Shown in pieces: positions 35,282-48,000 of a stretch of 64,000 bases of DNA. The notes under the pieces were generated by a model. It worked only from the letters and a program-made list of their open reading frames with translations. It did no database searches and had not been told where the DNA came from. The position numbers and the translations under genes are program-made. Source of the DNA: Capniomyces stellatus (Eukaryota; Kickxellomycota; Harpellomycetes; Harpellales; Legeriomycetaceae); assembly GCA_001661515.1 (NCBI GenBank), contig LUVW01000001.1:1641820-1705819 (forward strand), in the 5' to 3' direction. Numbering within the stretch: the first letter of the stretch is position 1; every line of letters begins with the position of its first letter.

Positions 35282-37945
35282 TTAGACCTTGGTGTACATG
35301 ACAGAGATAGCCCTCATCCAGTCGTCAAACTCGCAACTAATGCCACAAATCCCATATCCATAGGGAGGTGTCACTGTGGTTAGGCCACCGCCATCGCCAC
35401 CAACCATCCCGGTGGTCACACCGCTGCAGCCAATAAACTCAAGAGCATCGATCCACCCTCCACACCTGACCTTGATAGTGGCAATGGAGTCACCGTTTCC
35501 AAACTGGCACATTCTCATTTTTGCCTTGTTGGAGCAGTTTCCAAGACAGTGGCTGGCACCGTCACTGGTGATAAGCTGGATGCCCACTATCATAGAGTAA
35601 TGCTGGTGCTGGTAAATGTTTATTTGGGTCAGCTGGGCCAAGTTCAAGTCTTCGTTTTTGGTGCTGTTGGAGGTTGGGGCAAAGTGGACTTCGTACTTTG
35701 AGTTTTTGGGTTCAGATCTGCCCATTGGGAACGTTGAGAACATGTTGAAGGCTGAGGATATAGACACGCAGCTTTCACCGTGCAGCTTCAAGATGTTTTT
35801 GATTTCTGTGTGGCCTGTACCTCTGACTGTGGCCATCAGATTCCACTCCTTTGTTGTTCCATCGTCCATCAAAACCTGTTTCATCCGGTCCAGGTCCACG
35901 TAGACCAGCGTTGGGTTCTCGTAAATGCGTTCCTCCTCGCACATGGTCATCACGTTTCCATACCTCCTACCATCCAGATTCTCGGCAGTGTACTCAAAGT
36001 GGTATCTGTACTCCTCGCCTATCATCCACTCCACCATCACCAGCCCCGAGTCGCAGCTCAGAAACAGTCCGTTGTCCACATAGTAGGCCACTACATTCAA
36101 CGACTCGTTCGGGATCTCTGGCTCGTGCGGCAACCTCAGACATGGGTGGTACCTCAGCCGTACAATATCGGTTCTGTGCCAGTGTGCCCCGTCCTCTTGC
36201 AATGGCGTTATTGGCCCCGCATTTCTTGGTTCAACCACGCTAAATGTTCTGTTCAGGTTGTCAAATCCACGTGACATAATCCCGCTTGGCGTGTGCGGCA
36301 TTGTCATCAGGTGTCCAACTTCGTGCAGGAACGCTCCTATCCCCACGTTTGCTGCCTTCCAATACTCTTTTGTTGGGTTTCCGTCGTCTGAAAGAATCTG
36401 CGTGTCCACCTTGCTAACATCGTTAAACGCCCCCACTATCTCCTCCACGTGCCTCGGCCACCCAAAAGTCAAGTGAGACCCAAACACTGCCTGTCTTCTG
36501 TTCCCGCCTCCTCCTCCCAGCGCTGCATGGGCCATTGCCACTTTGTTTTTTGGATCCCACGTCGAGTCAATGCTCATCGCTGCAACATAGTGCGCCTTGT
36601 TATTGTCAAATGGCCCCTGGATGCTGTCAAACGACCTTGTTGCAATGCTGAACTGATCGTCGTTGATCTTTCTCTTAAACCCTGCCGGCTCTTTCCACTG
36701 CTGGCTCCTTTCCTCCGTCCTGATCTCCTTCACGCTCAGCTCCGACCGCACCACGTGGATCTTTGCCGCCATCCTGCTAACACTATCCTGATTCGTCATC
36801 GTGTCCGGCACACACTCCTCTTCGTACCTAAACGTCCTCCACCCAAATCCATTTCTGTGCATTTGCTCCGCTGTAAACATCTGCCAAATATACGCCGCAC
36901 ACCGCATCTTCTTTAACGCCGTTTCGAAATCGTTCTTGCCCGGCCCCCTATGGTCTAAATCTGTATCAAATGTCCCTTCTGAGTCCTTGCCCATCACCAC
37001 TGCCAAAAGCAACGGCGGGTTGTACACTGCCGGCTCCATATTGATCGTCAGCTGGTCCTCCATCTCTCTCCCCTCATCTGCCACATACTTTATTAACACC
37101 TTGTTTTCTCCCTTCTCCAGCTCCACTATCGCTTTAAACACTCCATCCACCCCAATATATTCCAATGTTGGAAAGTGCTCATGGCTCACAATCACTTTCC
37201 CACTCCCTTTACATGGCGTCTTCAACTCTCCAAATACAATCAAAAACCTTTGGTGCACCAAGTCTCCTTGCTTAACATTATGGAACCACATGTGCTCGCC
37301 AGCCCCCAGCCTTGCCCTCTCCATTGCTACCATCCCGCTGTCCATAGCATACTCTCTTGCCCCACCTGATCCTCCTGTATTTTCAACCCCTCTGCTCTGA
37401 CTCTTGTTTGCATCCACATTTCCTCCTACATCATTTGCCCCTACCACAGCGTCCGCTTTATTGCCGCCATTCTCCGCGTTACCCAATGGCTGTGCAGTAA
37501 CCGTCACATAGTCTTGGCTAATTGCATTTATTGTTGGCATTGGTGCTTCTGGTTCCAGGGTTGGCATTGGTGGATGTTGCATAGCTTCGCCTTCTACTGG
37601 GAATCCAGGCTGTGGAAAATTCATTTGCTGCTGAGCAAGAATATGGGGGCTCACAAACCCTATTTCTGGCGGCTGTGCCGATGAGTGCATTCCAGGGTTT
37701 ATAAATCCATACTGCTGCTCCTGGTCACTGTTTCCCACATTCTGTGGCACTTGTGGCGAGGGAAATCCCACACTTGCTGTGTTACTCCCAGCCCCAGCAC
37801 CGTCGTTACTCGGATTGTTCGCATTGGGATTATATGGATTTGTTCTAGAACTGCTGCCTGGCCCATTGTTCACTGGCTCGCTTCTCTCCTTTTCCTTTCT
37901 ACCCAACTTCTCAAACATTTCTTTTAGCTTTGAAACTGTCGACAT
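35282..37945 (-). CDS. Putative zinc metallopeptidase, YIL108W-type, with jacalin-like C-terminus
   Basis: Single-exon 887-aa protein. The zincin motif HEVGHLMTMPH (His541, Glu542, His545, His551) is followed by TPSGIMSRGF, a candidate Met-turn. Upstream, HNVKQGDLVHQRFLIVFGEL and the ALKKMRCAAYIWQMFTAEQM block match the fungal putative-peptidase family that includes yeast YIL108W. The C-terminal 110 residues (from about CLGNCSNKAKMRMCQFGNG) look like the jacalin-type beta-prism domain found in this family, with a Gly-rich stretch. The N-terminal 200 residues are Pro/Asn/Gln-rich and probably disordered. No signal peptide, so cytosolic or nuclear. The substrate is unknown; the yeast relative is poorly characterised. 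All zinc ligands and the catalytic Glu are intact. Confidence 0.87.
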   Translation of the reverse strand: MSTVSKLKEMFEKLGRKEKERSEPVNNGPGSSSRTNPYNPNANNPSNDGAGAGSNTASVGFPSPQVPQNVGNSDQEQQYGFINPGMHSSAQPPEIGFVSPHILAQQQMNFPQPGFPVEGEAMQHPPMPTLEPEAPMPTINAISQDYVTVTAQPLGNAENGGNKADAVVGANDVGGNVDANKSQSRGVENTGGSGGAREYAMDSGMVAMERARLGAGEHMWFHNVKQGDLVHQRFLIVFGELKTPCKGSGKVIVSHEHFPTLEYIGVDGVFKAIVELEKGENKVLIKYVADEGREMEDQLTINMEPAVYNPPLLLAVVMGKDSEGTFDTDLDHRGPGKNDFETALKKMRCAAYIWQMFTAEQMHRNGFGWRTFRYEEECVPDTMTNQDSVSRMAAKIHVVRSELSVKEIRTEERSQQWKEPAGFKRKINDDQFSIATRSFDSIQGPFDNNKAHYVAAMSIDSTWDPKNKVAMAHAALGGGGGNRRQAVFGSHLTFGWPRHVEEIVGAFNDVSKVDTQILSDDGNPTKEYWKAANVGIGAFLHEVGHLMTMPHTPSGIMSRGFDNLNRTFSVVEPRNAGPITPLQEDGAHWHRTDIVRLRYHPCLRLPHEPEIPNESLNVVAYYVDNGLFLSCDSGLVMVEWMIGEEYRYHFEYTAENLDGRRYGNVMTMCEEERIYENPTLVYVDLDRMKQVLMDDGTTKEWNLMATVRGTGHTEIKNILKLHGESCVSISSAFNMFSTFPMGRSEPKNSKYEVHFAPTSNSTKNEDLNLAQLTQINIYQHQHYSMIVGIQLITSDGASHCLGNCSNKAKMRMCQFGNGDSIATIKVRCGGWIDALEFIGCSGVTTGMVGGDGGGLTTVTPPYGYGICGISCEFDDWMRAISVMYTKV

Positions 37946-38830
37946 TTTACCGTTCTTTTTTTGTTTATCCTCCTCTTCTCTTTTGTTTTATTGTGTAAAA
38001 AACAATAAAGGCCCCGCTTGTTGGTGATTTTTATACAGACCTTTATAACTGCGCTATTGATGCTACTTTTGAAATTGAAATGATGAACTGTTGATAAAGT
38101 GAATGTAACTTGGTTGACTTACTCGAGCAGTTATGTTACTCTTATGTCTGCTGCTGCACCTGTTTTTTTCTGTTTTTTTTTTTTGAACCCTAATTTTGTT
38201 GGCTTTTTTGGAAATATACAAAATCCTGAAATAATCTCTTTGTACTTTTGCTACCAATACCTTGTATTATTTTCCATTTCTAGCCTTCTATTTCTAGTTC
38301 TCCATTTGAAGGTTTTAGTGTAAATCGTAAATCAGTGTAAAATCTATTTTTATCCCCGCTATTTTTGTATTCGCTATTAATAATGCTTCTCTACTTTTGT
38401 TTTATTTTGCCAATGGCATTCACACTCATATCACTTTCATATTAAACGTAGTATTACCGCTGAACTCTCTGATTTACAGTCACCAAGGTTAGCACAACTT
38501 GCAAATTTCGCTTTACTTGTGCGATTTATGTGTTGCTGGCTGTCACAGCTCATTATTGACACACACATATATATACGACATTTTTTTTTTATTACTATTA
38601 ATATATATTTATACGATCTTTTCATCTCATCGATAAATACTGTCACTCAGTTGCTCAAAACGACTATTTTTAACCATAAAGTCTTCAGCATTCAGTCTAG
38701 TATAATTGCTACTAAATATATTGACTAATATCATCATCAGAGCCCAATTGCTAGCTCGGCAAGTCTTCCAACTAGTACACTAGCTATGATTTATAATTTC
38801 ACTGGGCTTGAGTGTTTTTTTTCTTGTATA

Positions 38831-38858
38831 TTGTTGTGTTGTGTTGTGTTGTGTTGTG
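38831..38858. repeat. GTGTT pentanucleotide repeat
   Basis: Five to six perfect copies. Confidence 0.85.
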
Positions 38859-39823
38859 ATTTTTGTCTGTTTGTTTTGACCAAATACGCTTTGGCTGTTG
38901 GCAAAGATAAATCATGTTTGCAACTTGAAGTGACCTTTAAAGCCTAAAAATAAATCCAATTATTTCAGCTAAAGAAAAACGTTTAAAATAAATTCAGTTA
39001 GCGTTACGATCTTAAAAATAAATTGGAAATAAAGATCGTGTAGCAAGTAAAAAAGCAGTTCTGGTCAATTGCAAAATTCAAATTCTTCCAATTATTTGAC
39101 TAACGATCTGTTTCAAATCATTTCTGTTTCTGTGATCCAAAGTTTTTTATTATTTTATTTCTTAGCAACTATAGTATTAGTAGAACAGCAATCAGTGGCC
39201 ATACTTTCCTATACCAACAAACCGAAAAGAGCTGGCCACATTCTTATTTACCAAACTTTCACATCATGTCAGCAAGTTTTTTTTTTTTTGTTTTTTTTTT
39301 GCAAGAGTTTGCAAATTACGTTGTATCGTTTGAGTTTGGTCTAATGAGAGCAGAGCAGCTATCCTAATTGATAATGCAAAAAAACAAAATGAATATTGAG
39401 CTTGTAGACTTATTTGCCGATTTGATTGGCATTCAAAGTATAATATTCTGCTGTATATAATACAATAGTATAGCCATTTCTGTAATTTTATAAACAGATA
39501 CCACTTTGGTGTTAGTCGGCTGTTTATTATGATGGATATGCACTAAAATTTAGGAGTTGCTCCTTATTCTGTATTGAAAGTATATTTACGTGGTACCAAT
39601 ATTAGTTATTTTCAATAACAAGAAAAAGAACTACTTTGTCAACTGTAATATAATATTATAGTAACACCAAATGTATATAGGCAGACTTTGACAAACGCCT
39701 GAATATGAACTAGAACGTGTAGCAAATATACATGCGCCAAGGTAAATTCAAACAGTAAACATAACAGTATATATAATATATGTAAACATCGACGGGCTGG
39801 AATCACTGAAACAATAGCGAGAG

Positions 39824-39873
39824 CAAGAACAAAGACAAAAGCAGGAACAAAGACAAAAGTAGGAACAAAGACG
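39824..39873. repeat. 18-bp repeat, about 3 copies
   Basis: Unit close to AGGAACAAAGACAAAAGC, in the proximal upstream region of the dilute-domain gene. Confidence 0.8.
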
Positions 39874-40018
39874 AGACTTAATAGCAAATACAACCAACTA
39901 AACCCGCTGCGGTTTCAACTTGAAGTCGGTATCTCATCAAACCAAGATAAGGTAGTAATAACTATACGGGTGCACGTATCGGTTGAGTGCAGCCGCGCTA
40001 AAATACTTTGGACTAGGG

Positions 40019-43008
40019 ATGAGTAGTGACGAGAAGTCCAATCTCATCAATACGCCCAATATTGTCGTTGAAGGTTCCAATGAGAGTCCAAGCAATGATA
40101 TAAATAGTGGATTTTTTGGTGCGGGGTCGGGAATTGGAAAGTTTTTTGATTTTTTCTCGCCAAAAGTAGCACAGGAAAGCAAAGAGCATTTTGAGAAGCT
40201 TTACGAGTTTGTAGAAAGGGAGGAATCAACATCATTAGACACCAGGTATGATATCGACTCAATAACAAATAGAATGAAGAGCAACACGCTTTTTGAAGCC
40301 AACCCATTACAAACGCCGACGCCCGAGATCAACACAAGAGAAAGAATAAATATCAAATCTGGAAAGGAGGCCGAGGATGCAAAGCTAATAAAGACCAAGA
40401 AGAGTAAAAAGAAGAAAAAAGACATCCCAAACAGCAGCAGCCAAATTGGCAGGCTGTTGACAGGCAAAGATATAGGACTGAGGAATGTCAAGTTTGAGAT
40501 CGAGAACAAGGATTTAGAGGCAAATTTTTTGAGCAGATCAGAGTATTACACGTTATCGGACAGTGGTGATGCATCTATATACCCATACTTGGAGCTATCA
40601 GATTTACACAAGAAATGTATAGTGGTGTATTACAACGAAGAATTATGTTTCATTGACCATAAGATTATAAAGGTTGGCGAGATATCTTGGGAGGACGAAT
40701 CAGCTGATGCAGACAAAAGTAAGGGCAACCACGTGGAGATTGCAAAAAGCAAAGAAAAGAAAAAACAGAAAATGGATCCGGAAGGATGTTTGTTAAACAG
40801 GGACGAGTTTGTGTTGCTAGACGAACAAACCAAAAAAGGAGAGGACAGTGTTGGTGTTTTAGCAGAGCAGACAAAAGAGCCATATCAGCAAAGTAAGGAG
40901 AGTGATAAAACCGATTTGGCAGAGACATTGTACATAGAGGCCAATGGTAAAGATGGTGATAAAGATGATGATAAAGGCAGCTATAATTGTGGTGGTGAGT
41001 TGATACCAAGCAGAGAAAAAAAACGGGCCCACAGAGATTATTGCATGATTGACAAGACAATAAAAAGGCACTACAAGGACAGGCCAAGCAAACGAAAAGG
41101 CAAAAAGAAGGGGAAGCATAAAGAGATTTACGAAAAAGACTACAGGAGAGTGAGTATACAAGAGTACTATAAAAAAATCAACAAAAAATATAGGCAGCAC
41201 ACTCTGTTCAAAGACACGCTAACTAAAACAACTCTCGACAATCTAGTAAAGGACTCATTTGGAAATATTTTGATTAGCGATCTTTTGCTAAAGGATATCA
41301 GATTGTCAAAGGTGGGTACTGCGTTAAATCTGACAGGCTTGCTTTACTCGTATATATTTTTACCAATCTCACCCTGAATGGCGTTTAAATATTTCTAGCC
41401 CAAGAGCTGTATAAACTAAATATGCTGATATCGATCTATTTGTATGCCACTAACACGATAACTTATGCTGCTGCCCTTTCCATTCTACTTGTCTTTTTTT
41501 TTCATAAAATTTAGAGTGTCGACTCGCTTCTTGAATCCGGGTTTCAGGACTTTAAGGATGTCAAAAGCCTTTTTGGTTCAAAAAATTCAGGACTGATCGT
41601 TTTTGATGACCTGCCGTTGGATTTATTGTATCTGCCTGCACACACAACGTTTTTGGTTATATTTTATATGTACAGGTTTAATAGAATTGAAAAGTTGAGG
41701 GCTCTTCTTGAAAGCTTTGGTTCGGTGTTGGAGAGTATGATGGGTTCCAAGGAGACTGATCTGAGGGTTATTATCTATAATCTGTCGAATTTCTACGAGC
41801 TGTACTCAATACTGAAAAAGTTTAACCATCTGAAACTAATTCTCTCAAAGTTCCAGGCCCACATGGAAGAGTCAGGTCACAACGAGCTGGATAAAAACCT
41901 GGACTCCTTTGAACTCAAGCTTCTTGAGAACTTTAATTTTTTCGAAGGAAATAAGTTGATTTACGACTCAATCCCAAAGATCAACCCTAGTACTAAAAGT
42001 GACAGAAGTGCAGAGGAAAATCTCGAAGCTGATCAAAATCTTGAGGTTTTTTTTAAAGAGCTGATCAAGAAATGTTTATACTGCCTATTTTATTCGGTTT
42101 CGAAATATTTTTTTCTTGAGGGTGCCTACAGCATAATGAGGAAAAGCGGTACAGAATCAAGGAGCTTAGGGATATTTAACAGTGTAGTGGGGAAAATATC
42201 CTTGTCCAAAGATATTGCATCTGGAATCAGCGTTAGAACCATAATTGGAAAACTAGATGACATACTGTATTACAGCAAAGTGTTCAATATTCCAAAGTGT
42301 ATTTACAAGTTTGTATTATACGCTCTAGTCAACTCTCTATACTACACTACATTGGACACAATACTTTCGCAGGTGGATTTTAGCAGTGGTGCTAACGGTA
42401 ACCGGATTTTTTTTGTGTTTTATTTAATTACCCGTGTATTTATTAAATTTTAATGTGGCACTGGTGTTCCAACTAGCTTTAACAAAGCATAATTGCTCCT
42501 TGACTAAAGAATACAAATCAATTTCTGTGAATTAGGAAAACTGATCCTTGAAAATGTCTACGTTATACACGAGTGGTGTACGAGGAACCATATCACGAAA
42601 AATGTCCAATATACAGAAAAGATTTTGCGAACATGCAAGCTGATGATATTATACGATGAATACCGACACAGCTCATCTGGAAATATATGCGACTTGCTTC
42701 GACTATCTTCTATGTTTACAAGGAAAGAGGTGTGTAGAATTCTAAACTTCTCAAACAATGATGCTCATCGGAGCAAGTATAAGGAGTTTTGGAGCAAAAT
42801 ACGAGTCAAGGACTACAGCGACATCAAATATCTAAAGTCATCTGCCCTCAGCGACCCTCGCCCACTAAGCCTTGCAGATGTTTCAAACGAAATTGCAAGC
42901 TCGCTGTTTGCATATGACGTGGATAGAATTTACCTAAACCTGTCGTTAGGCGCGGCAAGTGAAAGGATAGTGGCGCTGCAGTCGCATGCCATTTCGCATT
43001 TTTTGTAG
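40019..43008 (+). CDS. Dilute (DIL) domain-containing protein without a myosin motor
   Basis: Three exons: 40019-41311, 41515-42397 and 42536-43008, giving 882 aa from the first in-frame ATG (MSSDEKSNLINTPNI). The open frame extends a little 5' of it. The first 430 residues are charged and Lys-rich with no recognised domain. The second half is hydrophobic-helical and fits the DIL domain that forms the myosin-V cargo-binding globular tail: YKFVLYALVNSLYYTTLDTI, then SSGANG (the family's SxGxQ/xN position, split by intron 2) and LENVYVIHEWC, then LMILYDEY, DLLRLSS and RKEVCRIL. The family match is by pattern. No motor, IQ or ankyrin repeats are seen, so it resembles the stand-alone fungal DIL proteins (yeast YPR089W type). 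A role in vesicle or organelle tethering is a guess. Confidence 0.7.
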
Positions 43009-45066
43009 CTTATTATAGCATTCACTATACTATTCATCTTAAACCCATGTTTTTTGTTTTGACTTGAAAATATCTTTGTTTAACTTGCAAATAACTTTGT
43101 TTTATTTACAAATACATATTTGTATACTTGTACTATGACTGTGAATGTAATTTCATTAACGACCATTCATAGATGGATAAACTGTGTATGTACTTTGGAA
43201 CTCGCTTTGATGTATTTGTCATGATATTGCAAGCGTTATTTTAGTTTGTGCTGAATATGATTATGTTGTATTACAAATAAACACAGCGGCTAAACGACTT
43301 CAATGAATAATGCACGGTAGACTCACGTAAGCTAATTAACGAATAAAATCAACGCTTTTAACAATTAAAACGAATAGTCACCAATGTAAGCGTATCAGGT
43401 TTTATGCAACATATTGAAACCTTGTATACAGCCGACTTTAAAGTGAGTGCCCGAAGTCTCTGTTCCGCTAAAAATACTACCAGAACCGAATTGGGAAAAG
43501 GCATCAGACTTAAGCACTAAAACATATTCTGGGAATTCTCAAAGAAACGGAATGCAATTTTATCAACGAGGTTTTCTCGCAAATAGGATTGATTGGTGAG
43601 GAAAATATAGCTCTTATCAATCAAGTCCCATCCACGCTATTCGAAAGGTTTAATTTATGAACTAAATAGGCTAGCAAAAGGTTGGCAGTGTACCATTATG
43701 TCAAATTGCCATCAAATAGAAGCTCAGATTTGCGCAGCTATGTACATTTTTCTTGTCGAAATAATTATGTACCTTTTTTTATTGAGCAAAGCGAATCGGG
43801 GATTATATAAGACCCTTTTCTTTACTTTTTACTTTTTACTTTTTGCAAGGTGAGCAAGAGGCTCTTGGATCTACATTTTGAACCTCATTGCCTAAAGTAT
43901 AGTCCTCAACTTTGTCTGGTAGCCTTGGACGCAAAGTTGCAGATTTCACTTTTTATAATAAAAAAAAAGGTTGTAAGCTTTATTTTATTGAGCGAGTTAC
44001 TAAATCCAAATAATAAAACATTAAAAAGTAAGAGTTTATTATTGACCAATTAAGCCAAGAAAAAAGCCGATGTGAAATAAAAAGCCAAATTCACAACACG
44101 TGGAGCCAAAGGCATTGAACAGAACCCAAATCGGTACGGGCTACACTTTTTATTTACCGAATTTGTAATTAGTTTTGTAATTATCCAGAAAGTTTCACTA
44201 AAAGGGCCGCTATTTCTTTCTTAAACTAGTCAATCTAGCCTCCAGAAATGTACGCAGTGAGGCTTCAGAATCGGCTTCAAAAGAAATGGCCCATGTGATA
44301 ATTAATTGCTGCAAATAGTATATTAAAATGCGAAGCGATTGGTAGTTACAAGAGTAATGCGACGACTCCAACAACCTTCATTTAGTCGCTTACAAGCAGC
44401 GCCGTAACTAAACTAAAGAGCTCGGTTTGGTAAAGTCAATAAGAAAAAAGGTCTAGTGTGATGCCCAATTAACGCAAATAACGACTTCATGTCCAAGTTA
44501 GTGAGGGTGTTGGGAGCGAATCAAAAACAGCCTCTGTTGAAAGGAAGGTATGACCATGTACAATGTAAAATTTATGTACAGCAAAAAAAAGCGACAAAGC
44601 AATATTGTTGGCTGTTTCTATGACCAATTGATTCAAGCGTATGGATCTAAATTGCAACTTTGAAAACCTGATAAAATGGACAACAGCGTGTTGATGCTTC
44701 CTTCTTTGATATTCAACCACAGCAACTTTGTTTTGTTTTTTTTACGAGTAAATATGATCACTTGAAAAACACACAAAAAAAAAGAAGAGAAAAGTGTATA
44801 TAAAGCCTTAGCTCCCATTAGTTTTGGATATGCGGTAGCATCAACAAGCTAAAGATTCCATGGCATTTATTCCTTTTTTTTATTTTAGCAAAATAACCAG
44901 GAATCATTTTAAATCACAGTATTTCATCAGATAAATTAGGAAAAGCCACTAGCGGTGAGATTAAGCCGAGTTGGACTTTTGTTGTTATAGCATACACCAT
45001 AACCAGAGACGATTAGTGTAGCACAATACTATAGCATTATATAAATACACATATACTCACTAGGTC
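43009..45066. other. Intergenic region with a short decayed coding-like fragment
   Basis: No intact gene. A 48-codon open stretch at 43514-43660 (+) reads like protein (FINEVFSQIGLIGEENIALI) but has no start codon or continuation. A small CTTTTTA repeat lies at about 43815-43846. Confidence 0.45.
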
Positions 45067-48000
45067 ATGAAGGAAAACATCAAAGAGAGTATCAAAGAAA
45101 ACATACAAGAGCATGTTGCATACCACACGTTATCGGTGGACGCTGTGGCTAGGCTGTTTGGCACCAGTTTGACTGACGGGCTTGATAGTGAGCAAGTAAA
45201 GGATCGGTTGGAAAAGTATGGGCAAAACATACTTAAAGGCGAGGGAGGGATTAGCCCGCTTAAAATATTAATCAAACAATTTACAAATATTATGACAGTG
45301 ATACTTATTGCAGCAACAATATTGAGCTTTGCTATCCGTGATTACGAAGAGGGTGTGGTGATTGTCCTGATAATTATAATAAACTCGGGTGTTGGGTTTA
45401 CACAAGAGTACAAGGCAGAAAAAACCGTAGACTCCTTAAGAAGAATGACATCGCCAACAGCCCAAGCATTAAGGAATGGGAGGCTACTAACGATCCCAAC
45501 AATAGAGGTGGTGCCTGGGGATATCATATACTTTGAGGGCGGAAGCGTTGTTGGGGCAGATTGCAGGCTGTTTGATGTTTTCAACTTTGAAGTTGATGAG
45601 GCACTTTTGACTGGCGAGGCGTTAGCGGTGCTCAAGAGCAACGTTGTGTTTGAGGAGGAAAACACGCCGCTGGGGGATAGACTTAATATTGGGTATTCTA
45701 GCACACTGGTTACAAAGGGCAGATCCAAGGGAATAGTGTTTTCAACCGGGATGAAGTCGGAGGTTGGAAAGATAGCAAAGCAGCTGATGACCACCAACAG
45801 CAGCGAAAAGACAAGGCTGAGCAAGTCTTTGGACACAATGTCGTTGTTTCTACTGGCGATGGCAATTTTGCTCATTCTGTTGGTCTTTGGGGTGAACAAG
45901 TTTGTTTTTAGCTCAGGGACGCTTCTTTATGGAATTGCACTGGCAATCTCAGTTATACCCGAGGGGCTTGTGGCCGTGATAACGTTGACAATGGCACTGG
46001 GCGTAAGAAGGATGGGGAAAAATAAGGCTCTTGTGCGGCAGTTAAACGCCCTGGAGACGCTTGGATCGGTTACAAACGTTTGTTCCGACAAGACTGGGAC
46101 GCTTACGCAGTCAAAAATGGTGTTGGTGAGAGCGTGGACACCAGCGGAGGGAATTTTTTACGTAAGCGGCCTGGGATTCCAGCCAATTGGAGAGATATTA
46201 AACATGAGCGATTTAGTCGAGGATGGGGGCAAGAAAAAGCTTAGTACAAGAATTACCAAGGAAAACATGACATTGTCGCTGTACAACCTGATATTGATAT
46301 CATCGCTGTGTAACATGTCGGAGCTTAAGCTGGACCAAGCAACGAATGAATGGTTTGGAATCGGCGATCCTACAGAAATAGCACTCCAAGTTTTTTCGTC
46401 TAAAGCGGGGTATGGAAAGGAAGAGTTGGTGTCTGAGGAGAACGGGTGGGATGTTTTCTACGAGTTCTCGTTTGACTCTTCTATCAAACTGATGACGGTT
46501 GTAGCAAGCAACAAGGAAAAGGCCAGATTTGCGTTAATCAAGGGCGCCACAGAAAGAGTGATTGAGTGCTGCTCACAGGTGCTAATCAATGGCGATTTGG
46601 TGAGTATAACATCAGAAGAGCTGATCAGACTGACTCAGTCTAGCGTAGACTCAATGGCAAGGGATGGGCTAAGAGTGATTTCGCTAGCCTACAAAGAGAT
46701 CAAGGAGCATGAGCTGGCAGAAACACCAGACAAGTGGGAGCGCAGTTGGGTGGAAAAGGACATGGTGTATGTGGGAATAGTTGGAATCTACGACCCGCCA
46801 CGAGCAGAGTCGCGGACTAGCGTTGAAAGCTGCTTCAAAGCGGGAATAATGGTCCACATGCTAACAGGCGACCACCCAATCACCGCAACGGCTATAGCAA
46901 AACAGGTTGGGATTATACCAAACCTGAGTGGTGTGGAGAACAGCGGCGCGGGTTCAGTAGAGGCGCAGCTTGACGTCTCGGGCATGGTAATGACAGCAAC
47001 AGAGTTTGACGCGCTTTCTAACAAGGAGATAGATGAGATGCCAGATCTGCCGCTAGTAATAGCTAGATGTACACCAGAAACCAAGGTCAGGCTGATTGAG
47101 GCGTTGCATCGAAGGGATATGATTGTTGCAATGACTGGAGACGGAGTAAACGACTCGCCTTCACTCAAAATGGCAGACGTGGGGATAGCAATGGGCATGA
47201 CGGGGTCAGATGTGGCAAAACAGGCAGCGCAAATTATCTTGACAGACGACAACTTTTCAACGATTGTAAGGGCGATTGCCGAGGGAAGACGGATATTTAC
47301 AAACATTCAGAGATTCATAACCGCATTGATTGGCGGAAATGTAGCGGAGGTGGTGTGTTTGACGATTGGACTGGCTTTTATCGATTCTAGCAAAATGACC
47401 GTGTTTCCGCTGTCTCCGGTTGCTATTCTGGCAAACAACCTGCTGACCGGAACGCCGTTGGCTATGGCGCTGGGAACTGAGGAAGCGCCAGAAAACAATA
47501 TGGACAACCCGCCCAGAAACATCAAAAAGGGGCTTTTTACCAAAGAGGTTTTGTCGGACATACTATTCAATGGCGTTGTGATTGGCGCGCTGTCGATTTC
47601 AGGATTCTACTTTGCACTGATTTACGATTACCAGAACGCACGGTTCAGGCAGATGGAACTAGGCAATGAGTGTGATAATGAGTTTAACGAAACTTGTGTT
47701 GACGTGTACAGGGCAAGAGGCGCAAACTTTGCGATTTTGACAATCCTGATCCTGATATTTTCTTATTCTTGCAGAGACACAAGAAAGCAGACATTGTCAA
47801 TCAACAAGCTTAAAAACGCATACGAAAACAAATTTCTGTTCTACAGTTTCTGGAGCGGAATAGTATTGATGATGATTGCGTTGTATGTTCCTAAGCTTAA
47901 CACGTCAGTATTCAAGCATAGTGCTATTAGCTGGGAGTGGCTTATAATCTTGGTTGCAATGGTGCTGTACCTATCCATTGACGCCACTTACAAGTACTGC

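Larger units (their letters stand above)
37946..40018. other. Divergent intergenic region
   Basis: AT-rich, about 2 kb between divergently transcribed genes. It holds a GTGTT repeat (38831-38858) and a 3-copy 18-bp repeat (about 39824-39873). No coding sequence recognised. Confidence 0.5.

Noticed and set aside
35780..37400. Plus-strand ORFs up to 199 aa
   Set aside because: Antisense to the metallopeptidase gene with intact HExxH.
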